Assembly: GCF_020387415.1 (NCBI RefSeq)
Contig: NZ_JAGWCB010000020.1
Location: 186,001 to 250,000, forward strand
Reading direction: 5' to 3'
Source of the DNA: Ideonella benzenivorans
Lineage (GTDB): Bacteria; Pseudomonadota; Gammaproteobacteria; Burkholderiales; Burkholderiaceae_C
DNA length: 64,000 nt
Of the stretch, positions 49,769 through 58,829 are shown piece by piece. Under the pieces are notes generated by a model. It saw only the letters and a list, made by a program, of their open reading frames with translations, was not told the DNA's origin and searched no databases. How positions within the stretch are numbered: the first letter of the stretch is position 1; each line of letters opens with the position of its first letter. Position numbers and translations under genes: made by a program.

Positions 49769-51222
49769 TCGGTGTTGCTTTGGGAGGGGGCGGTCGGCGT
49801 CGGTGCCTTGCCCAGGGGACGCAGGGGCACGTTGGCGGGCGGCGGGCCGGACACGTCCTCTTCGTCATCCTCGGCCGAGGGGACCGGCGTTGGCGTGGTG
49901 GCCGGGACCGGGCGGGCCTGCGGGCCGGGACCGGTGGCGGTTGGCACGGGGCCGGGCGGGCCGGCGGGAGCCGCCCCCACGGGCGGCAGGGCGCCGGGGC
50001 GGGCCTTCACGATGCTGGGGCCGCTGGCCGAAGGCTCGGCATCCAGGCCCAGCGGCAGCAGCCGGCTGCGAAAGCCGTCCACCTCCTGGGGCGTCCAGCC
50101 GGGGCTGCTCAGCGTCAGGCGGCCGGGCTCGAAGTGCAGGGCGCTGGCGGGGCCGCGGCCCGGTGGCCAGGCAGCCTCGCTGGCGTAGAGCAGTGGCTCC
50201 AGATCGGTGTCCCCCGGCTTGCCGGCGGCCATGCGCAGCAGGTCGATTTCCTTCTGCATCTGGGCGGGCGGGTCGATCACGGCCTTCACCTGGGGAAAGC
50301 TCTGCTGCAGCAGCGCCGTCATGGCCTGCTGGCGCACGGCCAGCGCATGGCGTTGCTGCCAGGCCCAGACATTGGCGCCGACCAGCTGGATGCCGATCAG
50401 GGCCGCCAGGCCGATGCGGGCCGGGCGCCAGCGCGGGCTGCGCCACAGCGGCAGCAGGGCTTCGCGCAACGCCCGTTGGCCGCGACGCTGGGCGGCCAGG
50501 TCGAATTGGCGCAGGTTCCAGTCGGTGCTGGCCGCCTGCAACAGCCAGTCGCCGGCCGAGCCGGCCGCCACCGGCTGGCCGGCCAGCTCGGCCGCCCGGC
50601 CGGCGGTCTCGGGCGTGGCGCTCCAGTGGACGGTGGCGTCGGCCGGCACGCGGTTCAACAGGGCCGTCAGCAGGGGCTGGGGGCCGGCGCCGCTCAAGGG
50701 CAGGCAGACGGGCCCATCGGCATCGCGCCAGGCCAGCCGGGGGTGTTCGGCCGGGCCGTAGGCGTGGGCGGCGATCGGACCGTCGGGCAGCCAGCCCGGT
50801 ACGACCCGGTCCAGGCTCAGGCCGGCCGGTTCCAGGCGGGCGATCTGCTGCTGCAGGCTGCTGCGGTGGACGGCCGCCACCCAGACCGATTCACCGGCGC
50901 GGGCCTGCGGTGGCAGCGCGAAGTGGAGTTCGGCCGCGTCGTCCAGCAGCGCCTCCTCCAGCAGGCCGGCCAGGGCCTGGCGCAGGCGCGGGCCGCTGGC
51001 CTTGGGCAAGGTGATGCGGTGCCAGCTGATGTCTTCCGGGGCCAGCACGGCCACCCGCTGATCGGCCGCCGGCAGCTCGGCGACCGGGCAGCGGCCGCTG
51101 CGGGTCAGGTGCCGGCCATCCTGGCTGAAGGCGAAGTCCAGCGTGTCGGCGGCGGGCTCGGCGTCGGCAGGTTGGGCGGACAACCGGGGCCTGGCAGGCA
51201 ACTGGACGATCAGGAGGGACAT
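49765..51222 (-). CDS. gspL: Type II secretion protein GspL
   Basis: GspL links the cytoplasmic ATPase GspE to the membrane platform. The 485-residue protein has an actin-like cytoplasmic domain (about 1-250), a membrane helix near 263-284 (IGLAALIGIQLVGANVW) and a periplasmic ferredoxin-like domain. The last 90 residues are rich in proline and alanine (PVGAAPAGPPGPVPTATGPG) and probably disordered, which makes it longer than usual. It overlaps gspM. Confidence 0.92.
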   Translation of the reverse strand: MSLLIVQLPARPRLSAQPADAEPAADTLDFAFSQDGRHLTRSGRCPVAELPAADQRVAVLAPEDISWHRITLPKASGPRLRQALAGLLEEALLDDAAELHFALPPQARAGESVWVAAVHRSSLQQQIARLEPAGLSLDRVVPGWLPDGPIAAHAYGPAEHPRLAWRDADGPVCLPLSGAGPQPLLTALLNRVPADATVHWSATPETAGRAAELAGQPVAAGSAGDWLLQAASTDWNLRQFDLAAQRRGQRALREALLPLWRSPRWRPARIGLAALIGIQLVGANVWAWQQRHALAVRQQAMTALLQQSFPQVKAVIDPPAQMQKEIDLLRMAAGKPGDTDLEPLLYASEAAWPPGRGPASALHFEPGRLTLSSPGWTPQEVDGFRSRLLPLGLDAEPSASGPSIVKARPGALPPVGAAPAGPPGPVPTATGPGPQARPVPATTPTPVPSAEDDEEDVSGPPPANVPLRPLGKAPTPTAPSQSNTE

Positions 51223-51310
51223 GGGGTGAAGGCGGAACGAAAGAAGCGTCGGACGGCGTGGCCTATTGTGGCTTGGGACGGCGTGGGCTGAAACGCATGG
51301 CTTGGGGGCT

Positions 51311-52273
51311 TTACAGCACCGGCACCCGCTCGCGCCAGAGGACCCGCACGTTCAGCCCGCGGCGCTGGACCAGCGAGACCTCCCGTTGCACCGAATCCTC
51401 ATAGCGCAACTGGCCGGTGACCAGAAAGTAGCTGCTGGTCGTGCCGACATGCTGCGCTTCCAGCTTCACCTTCTGGCCCAGCAGGGACTGGGCCGCGGAC
51501 AGCTGCTCGAAGCCTTTCTTGAGCGTCTGGCGCTGCTGCACCAGACGTTGTGCGCTGGCCCGGTCCAGCCCCTCGACCACGGCCATCAGCACTTCCGGTG
51601 GGGCCGTGTTGATGTTGACCGGTGTTCGTTGCGGCAGGATGACCAAATAGGGTTTGAGCTTCTCGACCGTGGCGTTGTCCAGGCCCAGCCAGCGCAACTG
51701 GTCGACCCGCTGGATCCGCACCGGGGCGCCGGCCTGGATCTTCTGACCCTCGTCGGCCAGGTCCTGGGCGTCGCTGGCGGCCTGCATGTCCTCCGCAATC
51801 ACGCTGGCCACGCTGGACGGCAGTCCCAGCAGGTCGCACAGCCGGGCCAGGATGGCCTGCCCGGCCTGGAACAGCTTGGCGTCGTCGGTGGCCAGGTTCT
51901 GCAGGTTGTAGCGGCTCTGGGCATCGCTGATGTCGCCCGAGAGGAAGGCGTTCAGGTCGGTGTCGGTGGTGTTCTCCTGCCCGGCTGACAGAAAGGTGGA
52001 CAGGCGGATCTCGGCCAGCCCGGTGGCCCAGGGTTCGGTCAGCGCGTCAGAGCCGCCCTCGCGCGCATCTTCGCGCAGGATCAGGCGGGCCCAGTCCAGC
52101 GCGCCGTCGAGCAGCCAGGAGGACTGCACCCGGGCCCGCTCGGCGGTTTCCACCTCGATGGCGCGCCACTGCTGCCAGACCATGCCGGCGGCCAGCGTGG
52201 CGACCAGGGTCACGATGACCATGGCCAGCAGCAGGGCGGCGCCGCGTTCGGCGTGGCGGGGCGGGCGTCGCAT
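51311..52273 (-). CDS. gspK: Type II secretion minor pseudopilin GspK
   Basis: GspK caps the pseudopilus tip. The 320-residue protein starts MRRPPRHAERGAALLLAMVIV, where prepilin peptidase would cut after the glycine; the usual Glu5 is not at the normal place, as is typical of GspK. A large globular domain follows with the SAM-like LSGDISDAQSRYNLQNL and VNINTAPPEVLMAVV. Its start overlaps the gspJ stop by one base. An 88-base gap without a gene separates it from gspL. Confidence 0.94.
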   Translation of the reverse strand: MRRPPRHAERGAALLLAMVIVTLVATLAAGMVWQQWRAIEVETAERARVQSSWLLDGALDWARLILREDAREGGSDALTEPWATGLAEIRLSTFLSAGQENTTDTDLNAFLSGDISDAQSRYNLQNLATDDAKLFQAGQAILARLCDLLGLPSSVASVIAEDMQAASDAQDLADEGQKIQAGAPVRIQRVDQLRWLGLDNATVEKLKPYLVILPQRTPVNINTAPPEVLMAVVEGLDRASAQRLVQQRQTLKKGFEQLSAAQSLLGQKVKLEAQHVGTTSSYFLVTGQLRYEDSVQREVSLVQRRGLNVRVLWRERVPVL

Positions 52274-52932
52274 CAGCGTTCTCCGGCCAGCGCCACGTCG
52301 CGGGTCAGCAGCCCGGTGGGCAGCCGCAGCACCAGCCGCACCCCTTGCGGCAACTGGTCGGCTTCCTCGTCGGCCGTGTCGGCATCGCTGGCGGCCGAGG
52401 CTGCGGTCGCGGCGGCTGGCGTGCTGCCGGCACTGGACTGCGCATTGCTCCAGGCGTTGTCGCCCTGCCGGTAGTAATAGACCTGCCATTCCGACACCTG
52501 GCCCAGCATCGGCAGCGCGCCGTCGCGGATGCCGGACCACTGCTGGCTGCGCAGCCACCATTCCTGCAGATCGGCGATGCGCGTCTGCGGAGGCGAGGCC
52601 CAGCGGTAGAGGGTGTCGCCCTGCAGCATCCAGACCACCAGCACCATGCCGGTCTTGCTCTGGCGGGTCAGCCGCAAGGCGGCGCCGTCAAAGCGCAGTG
52701 CGGGCGCGCCCGGCGTGCGTTGCACCTGGGCCAGGTCCTGTTCCCACTGGGAGACGGCGGTCGACAGTGCCAGGGTCTGGTCGGCATGGCTTTGGGCGCC
52801 ATCGCGCGAGCGCACCAGGGCATCGATGCCACGCCAGGCCATCGTGGCCAGCACGGCCATGATGAACAGGGCGACCAGCACCTCGACCAGTGTGAAGCCC
52901 CGCGGGGTGGACAGCGAAGGAGTGGGGCGCAT
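52273..52932 (-). CDS. gspJ: Type II secretion minor pseudopilin GspJ
   Basis: The 219-residue minor pseudopilin has the prepilin site RG|FTLVEVLVALFIMAVLA, with the methylated Phe+1 and Glu+5. It joins GspI and GspK at the pseudopilus tip. The mature domain contains WQVYYYRQGDNAW, and an Ala/Ser/Asp-rich insert (around residues 168-190) that looks like a flexible loop not seen in E. coli GspJ. It is seven bases after gspI. Confidence 0.94.
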   Translation of the reverse strand: MRPTPSLSTPRGFTLVEVLVALFIMAVLATMAWRGIDALVRSRDGAQSHADQTLALSTAVSQWEQDLAQVQRTPGAPALRFDGAALRLTRQSKTGMVLVVWMLQGDTLYRWASPPQTRIADLQEWWLRSQQWSGIRDGALPMLGQVSEWQVYYYRQGDNAWSNAQSSAGSTPAAATAASAASDADTADEEADQLPQGVRLVLRLPTGLLTRDVALAGER

Positions 52933-52938
52933 GCCGGG

Positions 52939-53319
52939 TCAGTAGCGGGACAGCACGGTCGAGAGCGTGACCAGGTTCTGGCCGGACTCGTCGGTGACCG
53001 TGACGTCGATGCGCCGGAAACTGGGGTTGAGGGTGGCCTGGACCTTCAGCGCGTTGGTGAACTGACGGCCCAGCTGCGAACAGCTGGCGGTGGAGGTGCC
53101 CAGGTCCGGGTACTGGCGCGAGAGCTTCAGCCCGGCGAGGGCGTTGCCAGCGCACCACTGGGCCAGCGTCACGTCCGAGAGCCGCTGGGCATTGCCCAGC
53201 AGGGTGCCGGCGGCCCGGCTGCCCGCGGCCAGCGCGATGGCCACGATGGCCACCGCCACCAGCACCTCGACCAGTGTGAAGCCCCGGGGCCGATGGCGAG
53301 ACGGTGGGAAGCGGGTCAT
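52939..53319 (-). CDS. gspI: Type II secretion minor pseudopilin GspI
   Basis: The 126-residue minor pseudopilin has the cleavage site RG|FTLVEVLVAVAIVAIALAAG, with Glu+5. GspI starts formation of the tip complex with GspJ and GspK. The mature part keeps the family segment AQWCAGNALAGLKLSRQYPD and two cysteines that may form a disulfide. It overlaps the end of gspH by four bases. Confidence 0.95.
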   Translation of the reverse strand: MTRFPPSRHRPRGFTLVEVLVAVAIVAIALAAGSRAAGTLLGNAQRLSDVTLAQWCAGNALAGLKLSRQYPDLGTSTASCSQLGRQFTNALKVQATLNPSFRRIDVTVTDESGQNLVTLSTVLSRY

Positions 53320-53771
53320 GGGGCGGTCCCGCCGGCGTCACCGACCGGCTGGAAGGGCCCCAGGCCATCGGTGGCCAGTACGACGCGGCGCTCACCCAGG
53401 CTGATCACCACCCGTTGCGCGCCGATCACCGGCTCGGGCCCCAGCACCAGTTGGGGGGCACCGATCACCTCGGCGCGGGTGTCCGGATCCAGCCAGCGGT
53501 CGGGCAGGTGGACCGCCTCGGGCAGGCCCAGAAAACGAAAGCCCGGCGCGTTGGGCTGGGGTTGCCAATCCACCTCGACCCCCATCGCCCGAGACCGGGC
53601 CCGTGCGCCTTCCAGCAAGGCGCTCAGGCGGGCGGCCTCCTCGTCCAGGCGGGCGGCGTTGCTGTCGCGCAGGGACAGCGTCGCCATGCCGACGACCACG
53701 GCCAGCAGCGCCATCACCACCATCAGTTCCAGCAGTGTGAAGCCCCGTGGCAGGTGGTGTGGCGTGGCCAT
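53316..53771 (-). CDS. gspH: Type II secretion minor pseudopilin GspH
   Basis: The 151-residue minor pseudopilin has the site RG|FTLLELMVVMALLAVVVGM, with Glu+5. GspH connects the tip complex to the major pseudopilin GspG. The globular domain contains ARLDEEAARLSALLEGARARSRAMGVEVDW, typical of the GspH/FimT fold. It lies 25 bases downstream of gspG. Confidence 0.94.
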   Translation of the reverse strand: MATPHHLPRGFTLLELMVVMALLAVVVGMATLSLRDSNAARLDEEAARLSALLEGARARSRAMGVEVDWQPQPNAPGFRFLGLPEAVHLPDRWLDPDTRAEVIGAPQLVLGPEPVIGAQRVVISLGERRVVLATDGLGPFQPVGDAGGTAP

Positions 53772-53796
53772 GGCCGGTTGAAGACCGCCGACGGCC

Positions 53797-54243
53797 TTAT
53801 TGCCAGGAGCCGATGTCGGCGTTCACACCCTCACCACCGCTCTGGCCGTCCGCGCCCAGGCTGTAGACGTCGATGTCTCCCTTCACGCCCGGGTTGGCAT
53901 ACAGGTAGGGGCGGCCCCAGGGGTCGTTGGGCAGCTTGTCCAGGTAGGGGCGCCAGTTGGGCGGCACCGGGACCGTGCTGGGCTTGTGGATCAGGGCCTC
54001 CAGGCCCTGCTCGGCCGTGGGGTAGCGCTGGTTGTCGAGCTTGTAGAGCTTGAGCGCCTGCATCAGGTTGCCCACATCGGTCTTGGCCGCTGTCACCCGC
54101 GCGTCATCGGCGCGGTCGAGCACATTCGGCACAATCAGCGCCGCCAGCACGCCGATGATCACCAGCACGACCATCAGTTCGATCAGCGTGAAACCGGCTT
54201 GGCGCAGCCGTCGGATCGGCTGCTTTGAAAACGTCACAGACAT
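53797..54243 (-). CDS. gspG: Type II secretion major pseudopilin GspG
   Basis: GspG is the main pseudopilus subunit. The 148-residue protein has the cleavage site QAG|FTLIELMVVLVIIGVLAALIVP and the calcium-binding C-terminal segment PNDPWGRPYLYANPGVKGDIDVYSLGADGQSGG. The start at 54243 is used; no strong Shine-Dalgarno site precedes it. It is the first gene of the minus-strand operon, and its promoter must lie in the 61 bases shared with gspC. Confidence 0.95.
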   Translation of the reverse strand: MSVTFSKQPIRRLRQAGFTLIELMVVLVIIGVLAALIVPNVLDRADDARVTAAKTDVGNLMQALKLYKLDNQRYPTAEQGLEALIHKPSTVPVPPNWRPYLDKLPNDPWGRPYLYANPGVKGDIDVYSLGADGQSGGEGVNADIGSWQ

Positions 54244-54304
54244 GATGGTCAGGGGAGGCCGGATGGCCATGGTTCTCAATGTGGGCCTGCATGATAATCG
54301 TCCG

Positions 54305-54877
54305 ATGGCGTCGCGTTTATTAACGTTCGTGGTGTGGGCCCTGGTGGCCGTCAGTGCTCTCTTCTGGGGTCTGAAGCTGTTTGTCCGTGCCCCGGGGCTG
54401 CCCAGCGGCGCCCAGGCCGTGGTGGCCGGCTTGCCGCAGGGCGGCGGCCTGACCCGGGTGCTGGGCACCGTGGTCGCGGCGCAGGACGATGAAGGCGATG
54501 ACGAGGGGGAGGGCCGCTTCCAGCTCTGGGGCATCGTGGCCCCGGTCGGCGCGGCCGCGCACAGCGAGGGCGTGGCGCTGATGTCGGTCGACGGCCAGCC
54601 GCCCCGGCCCTGGCGCACGGGGGCGGTGGTCTCCGGTGACACGGTGCTGCTGTCGGTCAGCAAGCGCACGGTGCAACTGGGCCCCAAGGGGGGGCCGGCC
54701 AGCACCGAGTTGACGCTGCCCGATCCCGACACGGTTCAGCGCAGTGCCCCCGGCGCGGCAGCCCAACCCAACCACCCGCGGTTGGTGGCGCCGCTGCGCC
54801 CCATGATGCAGGATGTGCCCGTGCCGCAGGCCCAGCCGGGCACGGCGCCGGCCCCAGCCGCTCAAGACGAGGAGTGA
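54305..54877 (+). CDS. gspC: Type II secretion protein GspC, short form
   Basis: GspC couples the inner-membrane platform to the secretin. The 190-residue protein has a membrane anchor at about residues 6-24 and an HR domain (GRFQLWGIVAP near residue 71, then ALMSVDGQPPRPWRTGAVVSGDTVLLSVS). After the HR domain there is only a Pro/Ala-rich tail, with no PDZ or coiled-coil domain. An acidic run (DDEGDDEGEGR) precedes the HR core. This is a compact form compared with E. coli or Vibrio GspC. It is divergent from gspG, as in other Burkholderiales. Its 3' end overlaps the convergent next gene by 16 bases. Confidence 0.9.
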   Translation: MASRLLTFVVWALVAVSALFWGLKLFVRAPGLPSGAQAVVAGLPQGGGLTRVLGTVVAAQDDEGDDEGEGRFQLWGIVAPVGAAAHSEGVALMSVDGQPPRPWRTGAVVSGDTVLLSVSKRTVQLGPKGGPASTELTLPDPDTVQRSAPGAAAQPNHPRLVAPLRPMMQDVPVPQAQPGTAPAPAAQDEE

Positions 54878-55611
54878 GGGCGCTCGGCCGCCCCACATGG
54901 GGGCGGCAGGGGCGGCACAAAGTCCCAGCCGAACGGGCCATCCCGCAGCTGGATCGGTCCTTCTGCCGCCGGGCAGTCCGGGCGGGCCGACCGGCGCCAG
55001 TGCAGGTGCAGCGCGGCGCTGTCCGTGCGCCAGCGCCGGAAGCTCAGCTGCAGTCCGGTTGGTGCGTCGTAGCGGAAGACCTGGCTCCAGCGTGTGCCGC
55101 TGCGCTGGAGCAGCGCGATGCGGCTGCCTTCGGTCGCAGCGCGCTGGTCCACGGTGATCATCAGGTGACCGTCCGGTGCGGGCCAGGGCGGTGCATCCAG
55201 CGCCAGGCGTTGTCCCGAGGCCAGCGCGGCCAGGGTGAAGTGCACGTCGGCAGCCTGCAGCGCCACGCCGGGCGGCAGCAGCGGCCACTGAGCGATCAGC
55301 CAGTCGGTGCCATGCCGGTCGAGCGGGCCAACGGCGCGGTATTGGCCTTCGGGGCCATCGAGAAAATCCACCGAGGGGCGCTCAGGGGCCTGAAGCCGCA
55401 GCAAGGCCCCTTCCCGCTGACCCCGGGCTGAGGCCGAGAGCACCGCGACCTCGCGTGCCGCCAGGCAGGGCAGTGGTGAGGCCGCTTCACGGCACTGCGC
55501 CCACCACAGCGGTGCGGGCTCCAGGGCAGCGGCCGACGCCATGCCGGCGGCCAGCAGCAGACCGGTGGCTCCGGTGATGGTTCCAGCAAGCCGCGTCCCT
55601 GTGCGTGCCAT
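54862..55611 (-). CDS. Exported protein of unknown function
   Basis: ATG at 55611 follows AGGAG and starts a signal peptide, with cleavage probably after MASAAA near residue 28. The 249-residue product is not one I recognise. The mature part has four cysteines, tryptophan-rich segments (PLWWAQCREAA, LHLHWRRSARPDCPA) and a proline-rich end (PPLPPPCG). It could be a periplasmic or secreted binding protein. It is convergent with gspC, and their coding ends overlap by 16 bases, so it is not part of the T2SS operon. Confidence 0.75.
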   Translation of the reverse strand: MARTGTRLAGTITGATGLLLAAGMASAAALEPAPLWWAQCREAASPLPCLAAREVAVLSASARGQREGALLRLQAPERPSVDFLDGPEGQYRAVGPLDRHGTDWLIAQWPLLPPGVALQAADVHFTLAALASGQRLALDAPPWPAPDGHLMITVDQRAATEGSRIALLQRSGTRWSQVFRYDAPTGLQLSFRRWRTDSAALHLHWRRSARPDCPAAEGPIQLRDGPFGWDFVPPLPPPCGAAERPHSSS

Positions 55612-55672
55612 GAAGCTCCTCCTGCGGTCGATTCTGCATGGCGACCCAGGCCAGGGGAAGCGCCGGCGGTGT

Positions 55673-56479
55673 TCAGCCGCGCGCCGGGTCGTCCGGATCC
55701 AGGAAGCGGGCCGGGCGCTTCTCGTTGAAGGCGGCCAGTCCCTCGCGGTGCTCGGCCGAGGGGGCATAGGCGTAGTGGGGCGCCCGCTCCGCGCGGTTGC
55801 TGGCGGGAGCCAGGGTGAAGCGGCGCAAGGCCTGCTTGTTCAGCCGCATGGCCTGGGGCGAGAGCTCGGCGATGCGCTGGGCGGTGCGCAGCGCGTCGGC
55901 GGCCACGTCGCCGTCGGGCAGCACCCGCGTCACCAAGCCACGCTGCCGGGCCTCCTCGGCCTTGAGCACCCGGGCCTCGAGCAGCAGCTCGCGCAGCACG
56001 GTTTCGCCGACCACGCGGGCCACGATCTCGATCTCACGCGGGGCCATCGGAAAACCCAGCTTGGCGATTGGCACGCCAAAGCGGCTGCTTTCACCGCACA
56101 GGCGCAGGTCGCAGCAGGCGGCGATCTCCAGCCCGCCACCGATGCAGGCACCGTCGATCTGCGCGATCAGCGGTACGTCACAGGCCAGCATCGCTTCCAG
56201 CGCCGGGGCGACGGTCTCCTCGTGGAAGTCGGCCAGCGTCGCCGGGTCGAAACGGAAGCGCGGGAATTCCTCGATGTCGCCGCCGGCCACGAAGCTGCCG
56301 CCTTCACCCCGCACGATCACTGCCCGTGGCGGCCGGGCGGCCTGGCGGATGGCGTCGAAGCCGCTGCGCAGGTCATGCCACATGGCGATGTCCAGCGCGT
56401 TGAGCTTGCCGGGATGGCTGATCACGACATGGGCGATGCCCTGGGCATCGGCGGGATGGAAATGAATGTGGCCGGGCAT
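55673..56479 (-). CDS. Enoyl-CoA hydratase/isomerase family protein
   Basis: The start at 56479 (MPGHIHFH) gives a 268-residue crotonase-fold protein. The oxyanion-hole segments are GGSFVAGGDIEEF and QIDGACIGGGLEIAACCDLRLC. In the second crotonase helix the catalytic position reads FGVPIAKLGFPMAPRE, so one of the usual paired glutamates is replaced by other residues, and hydratase activity is uncertain. It may instead be an isomerase or another crotonase. Its neighbours give no pathway, although a PHB-related gene is divergent from it, 160 bases away. Confidence 0.85.
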   Translation of the reverse strand: MPGHIHFHPADAQGIAHVVISHPGKLNALDIAMWHDLRSGFDAIRQAARPPRAVIVRGEGGSFVAGGDIEEFPRFRFDPATLADFHEETVAPALEAMLACDVPLIAQIDGACIGGGLEIAACCDLRLCGESSRFGVPIAKLGFPMAPREIEIVARVVGETVLRELLLEARVLKAEEARQRGLVTRVLPDGDVAADALRTAQRIAELSPQAMRLNKQALRRFTLAPASNRAERAPHYAYAPSAEHREGLAAFNEKRPARFLDPDDPARG

Positions 56480-56639
56480 GGCGGTTCGGTGACAGAGGTA
56501 GAGACGAAGTGGATGCCACGATTTCACCACGCAGGGGACTGGCATTGGGACTATCCCGCGGAGGGGGCCACAAGCCCGGACCGGCCCCGCAGAATCCGCT
56601 CGGCCTCCGTGCCTGGAGGCCACCACAGGGAGAGACACG

Positions 56640-58760
56640 ATGAACCATGTCATGAACGGTCGCAGCCAGCTGCGAGCGCTGGGGCTGCTGTGCGTCTGGA
56701 TCGGCGTGGCGGGGGCGGCGCTGGCCGCGGGCCACCCCTTGCCACCCGGGGTGCGCGGGCCGGTGACGGTGCGGGTGACCGATGGCGTCAGCGACGATCT
56801 GCTGACCGCGGGCCTGGGCAAGACCGGGCTGATGGGGGCCACGCCGGCCTATGTCGATCCGGCCCACCCGACGGCCAGCGAGCTGCGCCGCAACGCGATC
56901 TACACCAACTACCGGGCGCTGGTGGACATCACCGCGCTGGGGGGCATGGGGGTCTTCTACGGGCCCAACATCGACATCCATGGCCAGGACACCCTGGGTG
57001 AAGGCAAGATCGCCGGCCGCGAATACCTGGCCTGGGCCGATGACGGCAGCGGGCGCCAGAACGTGACCCTGATGGTGCAGGTGCCGGTGGGCTTCGATCC
57101 GGCCCGCCCCTGCATCGTCACGGCCACCTCGTCGGGCTCACGCGGCATCTACGGGGCGATCGGCACTGCCGGTGAATGGGGGCTCAAGCATGGCTGTGCG
57201 GTGGCCTACACCGACAAGGGCTCGGGCAACGGCTACCACGACCTGATGACCGGGGTGGTCACCTCGCGCGAGGGGCTGCCGCTGGACGCGGCCAGCGCCG
57301 GCACCGAGGCCCTGTTCCGAGTGCGTGCGCCCGCCCCGAAGCTGGCGGACTTCAACGCGGCCCTGCCCCAGCGCATGGCCTACAAACACGCCCACTCGCG
57401 GCTGAACCCGGAGAAGGATTGGGGCCAGGACACGCTGAGCGCGGTCCGCCTTGCCCTCTACGTGCTGAACGAACAGCATGCGGGCGGGCGCCGCCTGACC
57501 CCGGGCAACACCCTGGTCATCGCCTCCAGCGTCTCCAATGGCGGTGGTGCGGCGCTGGCCGCGGCCGAGCAGGACACCGAGGGCCTGATCGACGCGGTGG
57601 CGGTGAGCGAGCCCAACGCCCAGCCCCGGCCTACGCCGGGGGTGCAGATCCGCCAGGGCAGCACGACGGTGCCGGTGACCGGTCTGCCGCTGATCGACTA
57701 CTTCACGCTGGCGGCGCTCTACCAACCCTGTGCCCTGCTGTCCTCGCAGACGGGCCTGTCGATGGACCCGGCCTTCTGGCCCGCCAGCTACACCAGCTCG
57801 GCCCAGCAGCGCTGCACCGGCCTGGCCGAGCGTGGGTTGGTCAGCGGTGACACCGTGGCGGCCCAGGCCGACAGCGCCTGGGCGGTGCTGCTGGCCCACG
57901 GCTGGACGCCCGAGAGCGCCTTCCTGCAGCAGTCGCACTTCCGGCTCGCCACCAACGCCATTGCGGTGACCTACGCCAATGCGCTGGGGCGTTTCAGCGT
58001 GCTGGACGACCTGTGCGGCTACAGCTTCGCCAACACCGACGCCAGCGGGCTGCCCATCGCCCAGTCGGCGCTCACCCAGGCGGGGCTGTTCGCCAGTGGC
58101 AACGGCATCCCGCCCACCTCGGGGGTGAACATCGTCTACGACGGCTCGGTGGGCGGGCCGCGGCTGGACTTCCTGTCCAGTTCGCCCAGCACCGGCCGGG
58201 CCGACTTCGGCCTGGATGGCGCGCTGTGCCTGCGGGCCCTGGCCACCGGCCGGGATGCCGCTACCGGGCGCAGTCTGACCGGTGCGATGGCCGCGGCGGC
58301 GGCGCGGGTGCAGGCTGGGGTGGCCCAGGTGCAGTTGGGGGCCCGTCTGCATGGCAAGCCGACGCTGATCGTGGCGGGGCGCAGCGACGCCCTGCTGCCG
58401 GTGAACCATGCGGCCAGGGCCTATTTCGCCCGCAACCAGCGGATGGAGCCGGGCAGCCCCACCCGCTACATCGAGGTGACCCATGGGCAGCACTTCGACG
58501 CCTTCCTGTCCTACGGGGCCCTGCTGGGCTACGACACGCGCTTCATCCCGTTGCACGTGTATTTCAATGCCGCGCTGGATGCGGTCTGGGCCCATCTGAC
58601 CACCGGCGCGCCGCTGCCCGCCAGCCAGGTGGTGCACACGGTGCCGAGGGCGACCAGCAGCACGCCGCTGTCCAGCGCCAACCTGCCGCCGATCGAGACG
58701 ATACCGGCGTCGGGCAGCCAGATCGTGTTTTCAGGCCACACCCTGGTGGTGCCCGACTGA
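56640..58760 (+). CDS. Extracellular 3-hydroxybutyrate oligomer hydrolase
   Basis: The 706-residue exported protein matches the D-(-)-3-hydroxybutyrate oligomer hydrolase family, which cleaves short PHB oligomers to monomers. It has a signal peptide ending near LAAG at residue 30. The N-terminal DGVSDDLLTAGLGKTGL and RRNAIYTNYRALVDI are family hallmarks. The likely nucleophile is Ser299 in SSVSNGGG, a non-standard serine-hydrolase elbow shared by the family. GGAGA precedes the ATG, and a bidirectional terminator follows. The type II system upstream is a plausible exporter, but this is inference. Confidence 0.92.
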   Translation: MNHVMNGRSQLRALGLLCVWIGVAGAALAAGHPLPPGVRGPVTVRVTDGVSDDLLTAGLGKTGLMGATPAYVDPAHPTASELRRNAIYTNYRALVDITALGGMGVFYGPNIDIHGQDTLGEGKIAGREYLAWADDGSGRQNVTLMVQVPVGFDPARPCIVTATSSGSRGIYGAIGTAGEWGLKHGCAVAYTDKGSGNGYHDLMTGVVTSREGLPLDAASAGTEALFRVRAPAPKLADFNAALPQRMAYKHAHSRLNPEKDWGQDTLSAVRLALYVLNEQHAGGRRLTPGNTLVIASSVSNGGGAALAAAEQDTEGLIDAVAVSEPNAQPRPTPGVQIRQGSTTVPVTGLPLIDYFTLAALYQPCALLSSQTGLSMDPAFWPASYTSSAQQRCTGLAERGLVSGDTVAAQADSAWAVLLAHGWTPESAFLQQSHFRLATNAIAVTYANALGRFSVLDDLCGYSFANTDASGLPIAQSALTQAGLFASGNGIPPTSGVNIVYDGSVGGPRLDFLSSSPSTGRADFGLDGALCLRALATGRDAATGRSLTGAMAAAAARVQAGVAQVQLGARLHGKPTLIVAGRSDALLPVNHAARAYFARNQRMEPGSPTRYIEVTHGQHFDAFLSYGALLGYDTRFIPLHVYFNAALDAVWAHLTTGAPLPASQVVHTVPRATSSTPLSSANLPPIETIPASGSQIVFSGHTLVVPD

Positions 58761-58783
58761 ACCGTTCGGCCCAGGATGAAAAA

Positions 58784-58812
58784 AGACGGGCCTGTGGGCC
58801 CGTCTCTCTTTA
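58784..58812. terminator. Bidirectional terminator
   Basis: AGACGGGCC at 58784-58792 and GGCCCGTCT at 58797-58805 form a nine-base stem with a TGTG loop. A run of As precedes it and CTCTTT follows, so it can act for the oligomer hydrolase gene and, on the other strand, for the repeat lipoprotein gene. Confidence 0.88.
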
Positions 58813-58829
58813 TGTCCCGCGTGTCCGGA

